Source: an uncultured Lachnospiraceae bacterium
Lineage (GTDB): Bacteria; Bacillota; Clostridia; Lachnospirales; Lachnospiraceae
Direction: 5' to 3'
NCBI GenBank assembly: GCA_951800685.1
Contig: CATOJY010000008.1
Coordinates: 48,083 to 112,082 of the forward strand
Length of the DNA stretch: 64,000 bases
The position numbers were made by a program, and so were the translations under genes. Below, piece after piece: positions 25,201-34,167 of this stretch. Under the pieces are notes generated by a model, which ran no database searches, had not been told where the DNA came from, and saw only the letters and a program-made list of their open reading frames with translations. Every line of letters begins with the position of its first letter. The first letter of the stretch is position 1.

Positions 25201-28200
25201 ATGCTATCTTTACAAAACAACATTCTTGCCATGAACGCCAGCAGACAGTTCCAGACAAATAATAAGAAAACCCAAAAAACAACAGAAAAGCTGTCTTCCG
25301 GTTATAAGATCAACAGAGGTGCTGACGATGCCGCTGGGTTGGCAATTTCCGAAAAAATGCGCCGTCAGATCCGCGGCCTTACACAGGCAACAGCTAACGC
25401 GCACGACGGCGTCTCCTATGTACAGACTGCTGACGGAACAATGGATGAAGTTCACAGCATGCTGCAGCGTATGAATGAACTGACCGTTCAGTCTCTCAAT
25501 GGCACCTACACAGAAAGCGACCGTGCCGCTTTAAATGCTGAGTTAGATCAGCTCCGCACAGAAATTGACCGCATCAGCCGCGAGACAGAGTTTAATGACC
25601 AGCCTGTATTTGAAGAACACGAGGCCTCTTTTTACCAGCTCTCCGGGAACCGCAGATGGAATGATGATCAGCTGCACGTTGTTGCTGAAATGGCAAATGA
25701 ATTGAATATACATCTTCCTTCTCATTATCAACCTGCTGACTACACTCTCACAATTCCCGTAGGTACATACACCACACAGGAACTGGTCGATGAGATCGAT
25801 GATGCCCTGGCCAATATGTCCCCCGCCAATCCCGGTTTTGTATTTGAGTTGACTGACGAAGGTTTCTGTAACGTGAATTTTGAGAGCGTTTCTGGTGAAC
25901 CTGTTGAAATCGATTCTGTGGATGGTTCCCTTTCGTACCTCCTCTATGATCATTCTGAAGGTAATTCTTCTACCAGTCTTCTGGGTACGACAGTATTCGA
26001 TACCAAGGAGCCTTTGATCATCACCAAAGGCCAAAATGATGAACTGAGTTTTTATGTTGAGGGCACAAATGGCTCCACCTTTGTTACAATGCAGATACCC
26101 GCAGGGAAATATACTCGCGCCCAGATGATCGACCAAATCAATGGGCACCTGGCACAAATCCCCGGTATTTCTGGTGTAACCGCAAAAGAATACGGTACTT
26201 CCAGTATCCAGATTGCAGGCAGTGATGCTTCTACAAGCATCACCGGGCTTAAAGGGAATATGTTTAAGCTGGAAACTGCAAAACCTATTTATTCTTCTGT
26301 ATTTTATGACAATATAAAGTATGGCAGCTCCAGTGGCGGCACCTGCGCTACTATTTCCGGTAATGCCTATTACCACAGCAGTCTGACCACCACCATTGAT
26401 ATATCTGCCGCTAATAACAATAATGTTCTCCGCTTTAAAGCAAATGGCGCTGCGGATTACACAGAGATTACCCTGCCAGATAAGAATTATACCATCTCAG
26501 ACCTTGTTGCAGAAATTAATAGACAATGTAAGGCCCAAGGTGTTGATGTCGAAGCTAAAAGTTCTGATAAGTATGTATCTTACTATTATGCAGACTATTT
26601 GATTCTGTCCAGCACGGTAGGCGGCAGCAACAGTTCTCTTGAATTTGATACTACTTCGAATGCTCTTTATGCCAATACTTACGCTGCATTATTTCTCGAT
26701 ACACGTTATAAACCTCAGATTAACAGTGGACAGAATGCTTATCTTGATGGCAGGGCAAATCTTAACGGAGCAATAACTCTGTCTAACGACGCCCCACTGT
26801 TATTTCATGTTGATAATCAGTCATATACCATCAATAACATTGGAGGCACTTACGCAAACCGTAACGATCTGATCACAAAATTAAATGACTGCCTGCAGAA
26901 TGATCCCACGCTCTCGTCGATCAAAGATAAGATTCAATTTGTCTCTTCTGGAAACAGCATCAATATCAATGCACTGAGTAAAGACGTACATCACATTTAT
27001 TTTGCCTCCTCTGACCAAAACGCTACCTACACTAAATTATTTACTGGCACTTCTACGACTGTACAGCCAGCAAATTACACCTACAATCCAGGTAAAGTCG
27101 AACACCCGCAGGGCTCTACCCAGGTCATTAAGACAAATGCAACTGCCAGCTTCACAATACCTGCTGACAAACGTTCTTCTCCAATAACCATTGACCAAAA
27201 CAGCAATCAGATTGCCTTTCAAGTGCAAGGACAGAGCGCATCGATTACTCTGAGCCAAAAAACTTACAGTAATATAGCAAGCTTGACTTCAGAAATCAAT
27301 CGCCAGCTTGCTAACAGCAATGATACTTACTTAAACACTATACAGGCATCCTATGACAGCGCTACTGGAAAGTTGGTTTTTACCTCGACTCCCCCTCCAG
27401 GCACTCCTGACGGAACATGGTATATCGATTTCCCCTATAACTCATACCACTCCACTTCCGGTCAATACGCCTGGAAGCAAATTCTTGGAACGAAGACAGG
27501 AACGACCATCCCCACGTCAGTCCAGTCTGCCCACGCTACTTTAACAACCCATAATCCTATTCCAGAGCACGTCACTCTAAACGATACTAATAATACATTT
27601 AATTTAAGTCTGGATAACCAAAATGTTACTATTTCCATTCCTAAAGGCACTTACAACTCAAGAGATGACTTAAAAGCCGCTCTGAAGCAGGCCGTTAATA
27701 GCGCTGGTCTTGGTAGTAAAGTTACCGTTGATATCACGAATGAAGGGAAACTTCAAATAACATGTGACGCTAATAGGATTGAATCCTCCGGCAGTTTCCA
27801 CCGCGAAATCATTCTATCCAAGCAGACGGAAAAAGCGCCTCAAAAGTATGTCCAGACTGGTTCCTATTCTGACAACGATTATGCAAGCGCCTACATTATA
27901 GGACGTAAAGATCTGACTGCAGAACCGATCGAGATCTTCTCCGGCGCTAATGATATCTTTACTTTTGATTTCACTCATACAAGTCAGACTGCAGATTCCA
28001 ATAGTTACCAGAAAAAGGGCTTAAGCGTCACAATCCCCGAAGGTGTCTACAGTGGTGATGATCTGGCTGCGGTTCTACAGGAAAAAATACAGGAGAAATT
28101 CGATGCAGAGTCTCTGGATGACTTTGAAATAAAAGTCACCGTAGGCGGACTATCTACCGGCGTTGTCGGCGCCAATGACGATACTGCTCTGCAAATTGTA

Positions 28201-29028
28201 GTAAACAGAAAGAAAGATAAAGCCCCTGACAAGGGACAATATATTCTGGACGGCATTAGAGGAAGCGCCGCAAGTTTCATTTTCTACAAAACTACCGGGA
28301 AACCAACTGCAACCTATATCTCCGGAACGAAAAACATATCCAATGGAATTACTTTTAAACCTGGTCAGAATGTACTGACTCTCTCTGCTGATTCCGTACC
28401 ACATAAGTATACATTTCCGGAAAATATTGATTATACTGCAGACGAATTCGTTCAACTTCTGAACGATATGTTCACCAATGGAGATGATAACGGCAATACT
28501 GCTCCCCTGACGGCATCCATAGAAAACGGAGTGTTGAAGATCTCCCACAAAGTAATAGGCTCACATACAATAACTGATATTGGTGGAAGTGCGCGGCCTG
28601 CTATTTTTCTGGAAGAGCAGAAGGGAAGGTCCCGCAATCCGCTTGTCCTTCTTGTCGGTTCTGAAACAATGGACGTCCTGTCAATTCCCAGGGTACGCAT
28701 TAATTCCTGCGCTCTCGGAATCAACTCCATTACCATAAGCCGGCCAAAATATGCAGAGAAGGCCCTAAACCGCATCAAACATGCAATCAACCTCGTAAGT
28801 TCCCGGCGAAGTCTCTATGGTTCCATGCAAAACCGTCTGGAACATACGATCAATAATAACAACAATGTCATTGAAAACACACAGGCAAGCGAATCCCTGA
28901 TCCGGGATGCAGATATCGCAAAAGAAATCATGGAACATTCTATCAATAATATTTTACAGCAGGCCTCCCAGGCCATGCTCACCCAGGCCAATCAGATGCC
29001 TCGTCTGATCCTAAACCTGCTGCAATAA
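25201..29028 (+). CDS. Giant flagellin with long repeated insertion
   Basis: The ATG at 25201 is chosen because GAGAGGGGG lies 8 bases upstream and flagellin homology starts there (MLSLQNNILAMNASRQF), giving 1275 residues. The N-terminal D0/D1 part (about 1-145) has KLSSGYKINRGADDAAGLAI and RMNELTVQS; the LQRMNELTVQ stretch keeps the Arg and Leu of the TLR5-contact motif. The last ~115 residues are the D1/D0 C-terminus, with SMQNRLEHTINNNNNVIENT, ASESLIRDADIAKEI and the end LNLLQ. Ordinary flagellins have 270-550 residues. Here some 1000 residues lie between the conserved ends, made of about eight divergent repeats. No HEXXH is seen, so this is not a flagellinolysin. It should be exported by the flagellar type III system and polymerise into filament. 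Confidence 0.95.
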   Translation: MLSLQNNILAMNASRQFQTNNKKTQKTTEKLSSGYKINRGADDAAGLAISEKMRRQIRGLTQATANAHDGVSYVQTADGTMDEVHSMLQRMNELTVQSLNGTYTESDRAALNAELDQLRTEIDRISRETEFNDQPVFEEHEASFYQLSGNRRWNDDQLHVVAEMANELNIHLPSHYQPADYTLTIPVGTYTTQELVDEIDDALANMSPANPGFVFELTDEGFCNVNFESVSGEPVEIDSVDGSLSYLLYDHSEGNSSTSLLGTTVFDTKEPLIITKGQNDELSFYVEGTNGSTFVTMQIPAGKYTRAQMIDQINGHLAQIPGISGVTAKEYGTSSIQIAGSDASTSITGLKGNMFKLETAKPIYSSVFYDNIKYGSSSGGTCATISGNAYYHSSLTTTIDISAANNNNVLRFKANGAADYTEITLPDKNYTISDLVAEINRQCKAQGVDVEAKSSDKYVSYYYADYLILSSTVGGSNSSLEFDTTSNALYANTYAALFLDTRYKPQINSGQNAYLDGRANLNGAITLSNDAPLLFHVDNQSYTINNIGGTYANRNDLITKLNDCLQNDPTLSSIKDKIQFVSSGNSININALSKDVHHIYFASSDQNATYTKLFTGTSTTVQPANYTYNPGKVEHPQGSTQVIKTNATASFTIPADKRSSPITIDQNSNQIAFQVQGQSASITLSQKTYSNIASLTSEINRQLANSNDTYLNTIQASYDSATGKLVFTSTPPPGTPDGTWYIDFPYNSYHSTSGQYAWKQILGTKTGTTIPTSVQSAHATLTTHNPIPEHVTLNDTNNTFNLSLDNQNVTISIPKGTYNSRDDLKAALKQAVNSAGLGSKVTVDITNEGKLQITCDANRIESSGSFHREIILSKQTEKAPQKYVQTGSYSDNDYASAYIIGRKDLTAEPIEIFSGANDIFTFDFTHTSQTADSNSYQKKGLSVTIPEGVYSGDDLAAVLQEKIQEKFDAESLDDFEIKVTVGGLSTGVVGANDDTALQIVVNRKKDKAPDKGQYILDGIRGSAASFIFYKTTGKPTATYISGTKNISNGITFKPGQNVLTLSADSVPHKYTFPENIDYTADEFVQLLNDMFTNGDDNGNTAPLTASIENGVLKISHKVIGSHTITDIGGSARPAIFLEEQKGRSRNPLVLLVGSETMDVLSIPRVRINSCALGINSITISRPKYAEKALNRIKHAINLVSSRRSLYGSMQNRLEHTINNNNNVIENTQASESLIRDADIAKEIMEHSINNILQQASQAMLTQANQMPRLILNLLQ
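25681..28560 (+). repeat. About eight degenerate modules in the flagellin variable region
   Basis: Each module has a strand ending in a TIP or TLP-like motif, then Gly-x-Tyr, then an amphipathic helix ending in IN or LN. Examples are LTIPVGTYTTQELVDEID, MQIPAGKYTRAQMIDQIN, ITLPDKNYTISDLVAEIN, ISIPKGTYNSRDDLKAAL and VTIPEGVYSGDDLAAVLQ. Core positions are near 25745, 26085, 26465, 26825, 27245, 27620, 28025 and 28405, so the period is about 340-420 bases (115-140 residues). Sequence similarity between modules is low outside the core, which implies old duplication. The pattern recalls the flagellin hook IN motif. Confidence 0.75.
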
Positions 29029-29039
29029 GGGGAGAAGCT

Positions 29040-30395
29040 TCATACAACCTCGGCATTCTGTATCATTACCGGCTTCCCCGTCTCCTGATACACCTGCACC
29101 ACGCTACTCGTATCACCATAATAAGCATCGCTCAACACTACCGCCCGGTCCATATCCGCAGAGTCATCATAGATACCCCAGCCTTCTTCCCGATAGGCCT
29201 GCACAAGTTTCTCATACTCTGTCCAAAGCTTTGGTCTCATCGATCGTATTGTGCTTTGGATCAGAGGGTGCGGCCTCCAAAGGAGCGCAAGCTCGTCCTG
29301 CTGCTCCTTAAATAACTGGAATACAGCCTTCATCTTTTCCAGCATCTTCTCTTCACTCCGCAGCAAAGCGCCTATACTCGTATTATAAAAGATAATCTTT
29401 TTCCATGTACCATCCGGCCTCTCAATGATCCTACGCCAATCCTCCGGTATCTCTATGCTTTCCTTTCGTATACTGTGTACTCTATCCAGCTTAGGGGAGC
29501 CTAATCCCAGGATCTTCTCTTCCAGCTTCTTCCTATCGGTATGTTCTCCTGACAATCCAGCCTCCTCTGCTGCCTTAACATATTCATTGATATAAATCTG
29601 TCGTATCTTTTCAGATTGTACGATTACTTTATCCGCCCAGATTGTACCTGGCAGAAAGCAGAAATGCTTCATGCTGTCAATAGCCGCCTGATTATCCGGT
29701 TCAATCTCATTTAAAACAAAGTAAGGAATATATACCAGACAATCTGTGTGCCTTTTCAGGTTACTGCTAAAATACCGTTCCGGAACGCAAGTCACGATAT
29801 TACATCTGTCATAGGGATTATGGATATAGATCGTATCCGGACGTCTCTCTTCCAGATTATAATCTTCGTAGTAAGTGATCTCAATATCCGGCGGATACTC
29901 TCTTCCTTCATAATGCAGTTTTCCCAGCCTGCCGTCCGGCAGTTTATCATAATAGGGAATTGGTACTACGTAAGTATCACAGTTCTCATCCTCTCTGGCC
30001 GCTAGATAAACGCTTTCCAGAGAATCCCACATACTCGCCTTATAAGGCATAAACACCACTTCCCGCCGCAGCGGCATATGGCTGATCTCATTTTCTGCCC
30101 TAAGCAGGATTTCTTCCAAATACTTATAGGCCTTCTGCGGTAAGATTGTCTGCGCCTTTAGATTGACCTGATAGAGCCTCTCACAGTATTGTTCCAGATA
30201 TGTGACTGCCTCCGTTCCTTCTCCTTCCATCTGCTCAATCAACCCGCCGATCTCAATAGCGGCATCCTGGCAGTCTGTAAGAAGATTCTGTACAGTCGGA
30301 TATGCCTTCTTCGACAATTGTTCCTTACAATGCTGATGAACCATATGCAGGCTGTCGAAGACTTCTAATATCTGTTGCTTTTGAAATTTGCGCAT
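29040..30395 (-). CDS. CDP-glycerol glycerophosphotransferase-like protein
   Basis: The protein has 451 residues. The N-terminal ~110 residues are helical. A GT-B-like region follows: VVFMPYKASMWDSLESVYLAA, WKKIIFYNTSIGALLRSEEK, ELALLWRPHPLI and VVLSDAYYGDTSSVVQVYQ. The last two resemble the catalytic and phosphate-binding blocks of the TagB/TagF (Glyphos_transf) family, which transfers glycerol or ribitol phosphate from CDP donors. No signal peptide is visible, so it is cytoplasmic or peripheral. It converges on the flagellin gene, with only 11 bases between the stops. With the two cytidylyltransferases it could form a CDP-alcohol making and using set acting on flagellin or its glycan (inference). 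Confidence 0.75.
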   Translation of the reverse strand: MRKFQKQQILEVFDSLHMVHQHCKEQLSKKAYPTVQNLLTDCQDAAIEIGGLIEQMEGEGTEAVTYLEQYCERLYQVNLKAQTILPQKAYKYLEEILLRAENEISHMPLRREVVFMPYKASMWDSLESVYLAAREDENCDTYVVPIPYYDKLPDGRLGKLHYEGREYPPDIEITYYEDYNLEERRPDTIYIHNPYDRCNIVTCVPERYFSSNLKRHTDCLVYIPYFVLNEIEPDNQAAIDSMKHFCFLPGTIWADKVIVQSEKIRQIYINEYVKAAEEAGLSGEHTDRKKLEEKILGLGSPKLDRVHSIRKESIEIPEDWRRIIERPDGTWKKIIFYNTSIGALLRSEEKMLEKMKAVFQLFKEQQDELALLWRPHPLIQSTIRSMRPKLWTEYEKLVQAYREEGWGIYDDSADMDRAVVLSDAYYGDTSSVVQVYQETGKPVMIQNAEVV

Positions 30396-30521
30396 CTAAC
30401 CCTTCCTCCTGAGACGCCTTCCTACCCTCCTGGCGTATCCCTCTTTCATCCTATTTGACCAGTATTTTCTGAATCATAAATTATAATCATCTTATTACAG
30501 GAAACATAATCATTGTACCAC

Positions 30522-30550
30522 AAAAAGGCAAAAGTGAAACCACTTTTACC
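30522..30550 (-). terminator. Intrinsic terminator downstream of the ferritin-like gene
   Basis: On the minus strand GGTAAAAGTG pairs with CACTTTTGCC (10 bp with one G-U, 4-base loop), followed by TTTTT. It lies about 95 bases after the stop codon of the ferritin-like gene. Confidence 0.9.
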
Positions 30551-30645
30551 TTTTGCATGGATCTCTCCGTAATAATCCAGACTTTGACTGCCTTGTGACC
30601 GTCCTCCACGATCTTAAACTGCTGCACGATTGGCCCAATAACCTC

Positions 30646-31182
30646 CTACATCATCCTAAGAAGCATAATATGATACTCCTCATCCTGCACAATCCGAGAC
30701 AAAACCGCATTCACACAGTTGTCTTCAATCATTTTCATATGCTGCTCATACTGGCTGATCGCCGCTTTCTCAGCCTCTATATTAGCTGACAGAATCCCCG
30801 ACAGACTGCCTGCAAACTCCACATACCCTGGGGTCCAAAGCTGGGGTTTACCGCTGCGCGTCGGAACCGAATAATCAATCCGTCCGCCTAACAGCAGAAT
30901 CAGTTCTCCCAGTTTCTGCAAATGTATCATTTCCGCCATCGCAATGCCAATCAGTGTTCTTGCCTGCGCACAATGATCGCAGCACATATAACTTTCCCCA
31001 TGAATATACTGGGTAATAGCAGTCAATTCCGATACCGATCCACAATAGTCTACTGTAAGCAGATTCGCATAAAACTGGTTCGGTTCCTGCACTTTAAGCG
31101 GCGGATAGGGAAAAGGCAGCATCAGCGGCGACACGCCGCCGAAGCTGCAGTCACTTTGTAACATTTGGCTTTTTGCTTCCAT
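30646..31182 (-). CDS. Ferritin-like diiron protein
   Basis: This 178-residue, four-helix-bundle protein has a likely dimetal-carboxylate site. Glu in SELTAITQYIHGE (helix 1), E and H in AEMIHLQKL (helix 2), Glu in EAEKAAISQYEQH (helix 3) and E/H in VQDEEYHIMLL (helix 4) give the ExxH spacing of rubrerythrin, ferritin-like and manganese-catalase relatives. A CCDHC cluster follows helix 1. The closest reading is a ferritin-like protein of the spore-coat/manganese-catalase group; activity is uncertain. It lies 81 bases downstream of oleate hydratase. The stop is TAG, after which the frame stays open for about 31 codons up to the terminator. Confidence 0.8.
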   Translation of the reverse strand: MEAKSQMLQSDCSFGGVSPLMLPFPYPPLKVQEPNQFYANLLTVDYCGSVSELTAITQYIHGESYMCCDHCAQARTLIGIAMAEMIHLQKLGELILLLGGRIDYSVPTRSGKPQLWTPGYVEFAGSLSGILSANIEAEKAAISQYEQHMKMIEDNCVNAVLSRIVQDEEYHIMLLRMM

Positions 31183-31263
31183 AATTCTTTGTCTCTGCCT
31201 TCTTCTTTCTCTCTATAGATATTCTATGGAAGCATCGCTATAAGGTGCAATCCAATAATTGGT

Positions 31264-33270
31264 TTACAGCATCCCCTCCTTCAACACACCCTGGTCACGC
31301 AGTACTTTCTCTATCACTGTTCCTTTTAACACACGCAGCAGTGGTTTCTTAAGCGCATTTAACGGGCCAGGCAGTGAAATCTCCAGAGGAGATTTACCAT
31401 CCATCAACTTCACACTGCTTCCCAACAGCTCACGGATATCGTATACACTGCCCCACACTTCAGGTACCCCCCTGTCCACGCCCAAAAGACCATACACTGC
31501 CTCCATAGCTGTTCTGACAGAATATTCGGTGGTGAATACTGTATCTCTAGGTGTCTCAGCAAACTGTCCTAAGAAAGCAAAGTTCATGCAGCCATCCGGG
31601 ATCACATCCGGCCGGTCCCCTTTTGCTCTCGGCATGAAGAAGGCTGTGATATACGGCATCATAGTCGGCACACAGACCGCGCTGCATTCTGCCAATTCTG
31701 CGATTTCTTCCTCCGGTACCCCCAGATGGTAGAGCCATTCTTCCGTGATTTCCTTACCGGTACACTCTCTCATAGGTTTTTTGACATAGTCTCCCGGCAC
31801 ATCTGTAAACAGACCATACACCCATACACACACCTTTTCCTTTTCCTGCGCCTTAAACTGTCCCTGTCTGTTGATCGTCCAGCTGAGCAGCCAGGAAGAA
31901 TCCTTACAGCTGACAATACCGCCAGTAACAACCTTACCGCTTCTTGGATCGCGCTTACAGATATTTGTGATATATGGCAGGATCTTATCATCTAGTGTGG
32001 TAACCGTCGCAGACTCCCAATTTGTCTTCGCCACATCAGAACAGAACTTTTCTGGATGGCCGAAGGCCTCATCCTGTGCGGCGATATTTTTCCACAAGTT
32101 CCAACAGCCACTGGTCCTCACTTCTGCGTCACCGTTAGGCGCATGGTTCTGGTCGCCGTACACAGTACCCTCGGTGCAGCTTCCATTGGTGACAAATACC
32201 AGGTCATTTTCTGTGAGTACAATGCCTTCTTCTACACCTTTTACTTTACATTCGATGGCTTTTGCAACTTTCTTTTCTCCCTCTGTCTCAAAAATAACAT
32301 TTGTTACTTCCGTATTAAAGCGAAAATCCACCCCTGCTTCCTCCAGATATTTCTGCATAGGCAAAATCAAGGACTCATATTGGTTATACTTCGTAAATTT
32401 CAAGGCGCTGAAATCCGGCAGCCCTGCAATATGATGGATAAACCGCTGGAAATAGAGTTTCATCTCTAATGCACTGTGCCAATTCTCAAAAGCAAACATA
32501 GTTCGCCAGTACAGCCAAAACGTAGAATCAAATACCTCCTCATCAAAAACGTCCTCTATTGTTTTATCATACAGATCTTCATCCCTAGTCATGAAAAGTT
32601 TCATAATCTCCATGCATCCCTTCTGACTCAGATTAAACTTTCCATCCGTGTGGGCGTCTTCCCCGCGGTTAACTGTGGCGCGGCACAGAGAATAGTTAGG
32701 ATCCTCCTTATTGAGCCAGTAATATTCATCTAACACTGACACCCCCTCCGTCTCCAGGGACGGAATGCTGCGGAACAGATCCCAGAGGCATTCGAAATGG
32801 TCCTCCATCTCCCGGCCGCCGCGCATGATATAACCTCTTGTAGCGTCATAAATGCCGTCGCAGGCGCCTCCTGCGAGATCCATGGATTCCAGAATGTGTA
32901 TATGACTCCCTGGCATCTGCCCGTCACGCACCAGGAAGCATGCCGCCGCCAGGGAAGCCAGCCCACTGCCCACAATATAAGCATTTTTGTCTTCCACGCC
33001 TTCCGGTTTCCTTGGTTTTGCAAACGCTTCATAGTTTCCATTGCTGTAATAAATTCCTTTGTTATTTCTATCGTATCTGCCTAACTCTGTATTCCTGTAT
33101 TCCGGTACTGCAGTCACATATTGTCTTCCTGCCGTTTTTCTGCCATTTTGTTTTGCACATTCTCCTCCCTGCGCCTTCTTCTTTTTATGATTGTAAGACG
33201 CATAAGCCGCTGCGCCTGCTCCGGCTGCAACAGCAGCCACTCCCAGTCCGATTCCTTTTTTCTTTGCCAT
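31264..33270 (-). CDS. ohyA: Oleate hydratase (myosin-cross-reactive antigen family)
   Basis: This flavoprotein has about 668 residues, with the start at ATG 33270 because AAAGGTGG lies 8 bases upstream; a GTG at 33282 is the alternative. It hydrates unsaturated fatty acids such as oleate to 10-hydroxystearate. FAD-binding YIVGSGLASLAAACFLVRDG lies near residue 80, followed by the family hallmark MDLAGGACDG and the RGGREMEDHFECLWDLF segment with the catalytic Glu. Compared with lactobacillal enzymes, it has an N-terminal extension: Lys-rich ends around a hydrophobic GIGLGVAAVAAGAGAAAYAS stretch, which may be a membrane anchor. It is preceded by a TetR-type regulator, which probably controls it. 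Confidence 0.95.
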   Translation of the reverse strand: MAKKKGIGLGVAAVAAGAGAAAYASYNHKKKKAQGGECAKQNGRKTAGRQYVTAVPEYRNTELGRYDRNNKGIYYSNGNYEAFAKPRKPEGVEDKNAYIVGSGLASLAAACFLVRDGQMPGSHIHILESMDLAGGACDGIYDATRGYIMRGGREMEDHFECLWDLFRSIPSLETEGVSVLDEYYWLNKEDPNYSLCRATVNRGEDAHTDGKFNLSQKGCMEIMKLFMTRDEDLYDKTIEDVFDEEVFDSTFWLYWRTMFAFENWHSALEMKLYFQRFIHHIAGLPDFSALKFTKYNQYESLILPMQKYLEEAGVDFRFNTEVTNVIFETEGEKKVAKAIECKVKGVEEGIVLTENDLVFVTNGSCTEGTVYGDQNHAPNGDAEVRTSGCWNLWKNIAAQDEAFGHPEKFCSDVAKTNWESATVTTLDDKILPYITNICKRDPRSGKVVTGGIVSCKDSSWLLSWTINRQGQFKAQEKEKVCVWVYGLFTDVPGDYVKKPMRECTGKEITEEWLYHLGVPEEEIAELAECSAVCVPTMMPYITAFFMPRAKGDRPDVIPDGCMNFAFLGQFAETPRDTVFTTEYSVRTAMEAVYGLLGVDRGVPEVWGSVYDIRELLGSSVKLMDGKSPLEISLPGPLNALKKPLLRVLKGTVIEKVLRDQGVLKEGML

Positions 33271-33421
33271 AATCTTATCCACCTTTCTGATTTTTCCTGC
33301 AAACTATCCACAACGACGCTTTTCATATATACTTGTATTTATAGCATCAATCTTTATGAAAGCGGTTCTTGCAGATGAACTATGCTTATCTTATGCAATC
33401 AGACAAAGAAATCCAACTTAC

Positions 33422-33458
33422 AAAAAAGGCAAAATGATAAACTTTTTATCATTTCACC
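33422..33458 (-). terminator. Intrinsic terminator downstream of the TetR-family gene
   Basis: On the minus strand GGTGAAATGATAAA pairs with TTTATCATTTTGCC (two G-U pairs), followed by TTTTTT. It separates the regulator from the oleate hydratase gene, which therefore needs its own promoter within about 150 bases. Confidence 0.88.
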
Positions 33459-33490
33459 TATTTTGTCAAGACAGCTATTTTCTATGAAAG

Positions 33491-33517
33491 CACATGTATA
33501 TTCTTAAAATACATGTG
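33491..33517. promoter_or_regulatory. Inverted repeat at the end of the TetR-family gene
   Basis: CACATGTA (33491-33498) and TACATGTG (33510-33517) form a perfect 8-bp inverted repeat with an 11-base spacer, spanning the stop codon of the regulator. It could be an RNA hairpin or an operator for the regulator. Confidence 0.4.
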
Positions 33518-34073
33518 TATTCTGTTCAAAATTATGTATCGAATGTACAATATTGCCATGCAGAGTAATACACATCTTCTCTACAATCAATACGTAATCA
33601 TCTTTCATGCCACGGTCGATCCAGTCCAGCATTACACCCACAAAACCATATTTATAGAATTGTGCAATGAAGTCCTTATCCTCCTGTGCAAGTTTCGTAT
33701 CCGCGCATTTTTCTTCAACCACATCCGCGATCAGGCGGTAAGTCAATTCATACAGATATCTCTCCAGCTTGCTGCGGTCCACTGCACGGCACACATTCAT
33801 GATAAACGTCTTGTTTTCTGCCACCACCTCAAAGATCTGCAGCATTCCCTCCTGCCACGTATCATACGTCTTCTTCCCCTGAAGCGCTTTTCTGCCATCT
33901 TCAATGCAGCTCCACTCAACCAGATCATAGATATCTTTAAAGTGATAGTAAAATGTCATGCGGCTGATCCCGCAGTCTGCCGTCAGGTCCTGAATCGTAA
34001 TCTTATCCAGCGTCTTGTGCATCAGAATCCTCTTAAGAGACGCTTCCAATGCATGTTTTGTAGTATTTGACAT
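33504..34073 (-). CDS. TetR/AcrR-family transcriptional regulator
   Basis: This regulator has about 189 residues, with the start at 34073 preferred (AGGGGG eight bases upstream). The N-terminal DNA-binding domain has KITIQDLTADCGISRMTFYYHFKD split across helices 2-3, the typical TetR recognition helix with FYYHF. The C-terminal part resembles the DhaS-type ligand domain, with VEWSCIEDGRKAL and a final YKYGFVGVMLDWIDRGMK. It lies directly upstream of oleate hydratase on the same strand, separated by a terminator, so it may repress that gene in response to fatty acids (inference). Confidence 0.9.
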   Translation of the reverse strand: MSNTTKHALEASLKRILMHKTLDKITIQDLTADCGISRMTFYYHFKDIYDLVEWSCIEDGRKALQGKKTYDTWQEGMLQIFEVVAENKTFIMNVCRAVDRSKLERYLYELTYRLIADVVEEKCADTKLAQEDKDFIAQFYKYGFVGVMLDWIDRGMKDDYVLIVEKMCITLHGNIVHSIHNFEQNTHVF

Positions 34074-34094
34074 ACCCGTTTCCCCCTGATGCAC

Positions 34095-34120
34095 AAAAAG
34101 CCGGCCCTTCCGGTCCGGCT
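34095..34120 (-). terminator. Intrinsic terminator downstream of the hybrid histidine kinase
   Basis: On the minus strand AGCCGGACC pairs with GGGCCGGCT (one mismatch, GGAA loop), followed by TTTTT. It ends kinase transcription just before the TetR-family start. Confidence 0.88.
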
Positions 34121-34167
34121 TCTGTGTATATTAATCTATTCCGCACTGCTTTCTTTATGACAATTCT

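Noticed and set aside
25543..26376. Long minus-strand open frame opposite the flagellin gene
   Set aside because: It lies wholly inside the flagellin coding region, lacks recognisable domains or a ribosome site, and arises from codon bias of the plus-strand gene.
25201..29028. Flagellinolysin (protease-bearing flagellin)
   Set aside because: The insertion has no HEXXH zinc-protease motif.
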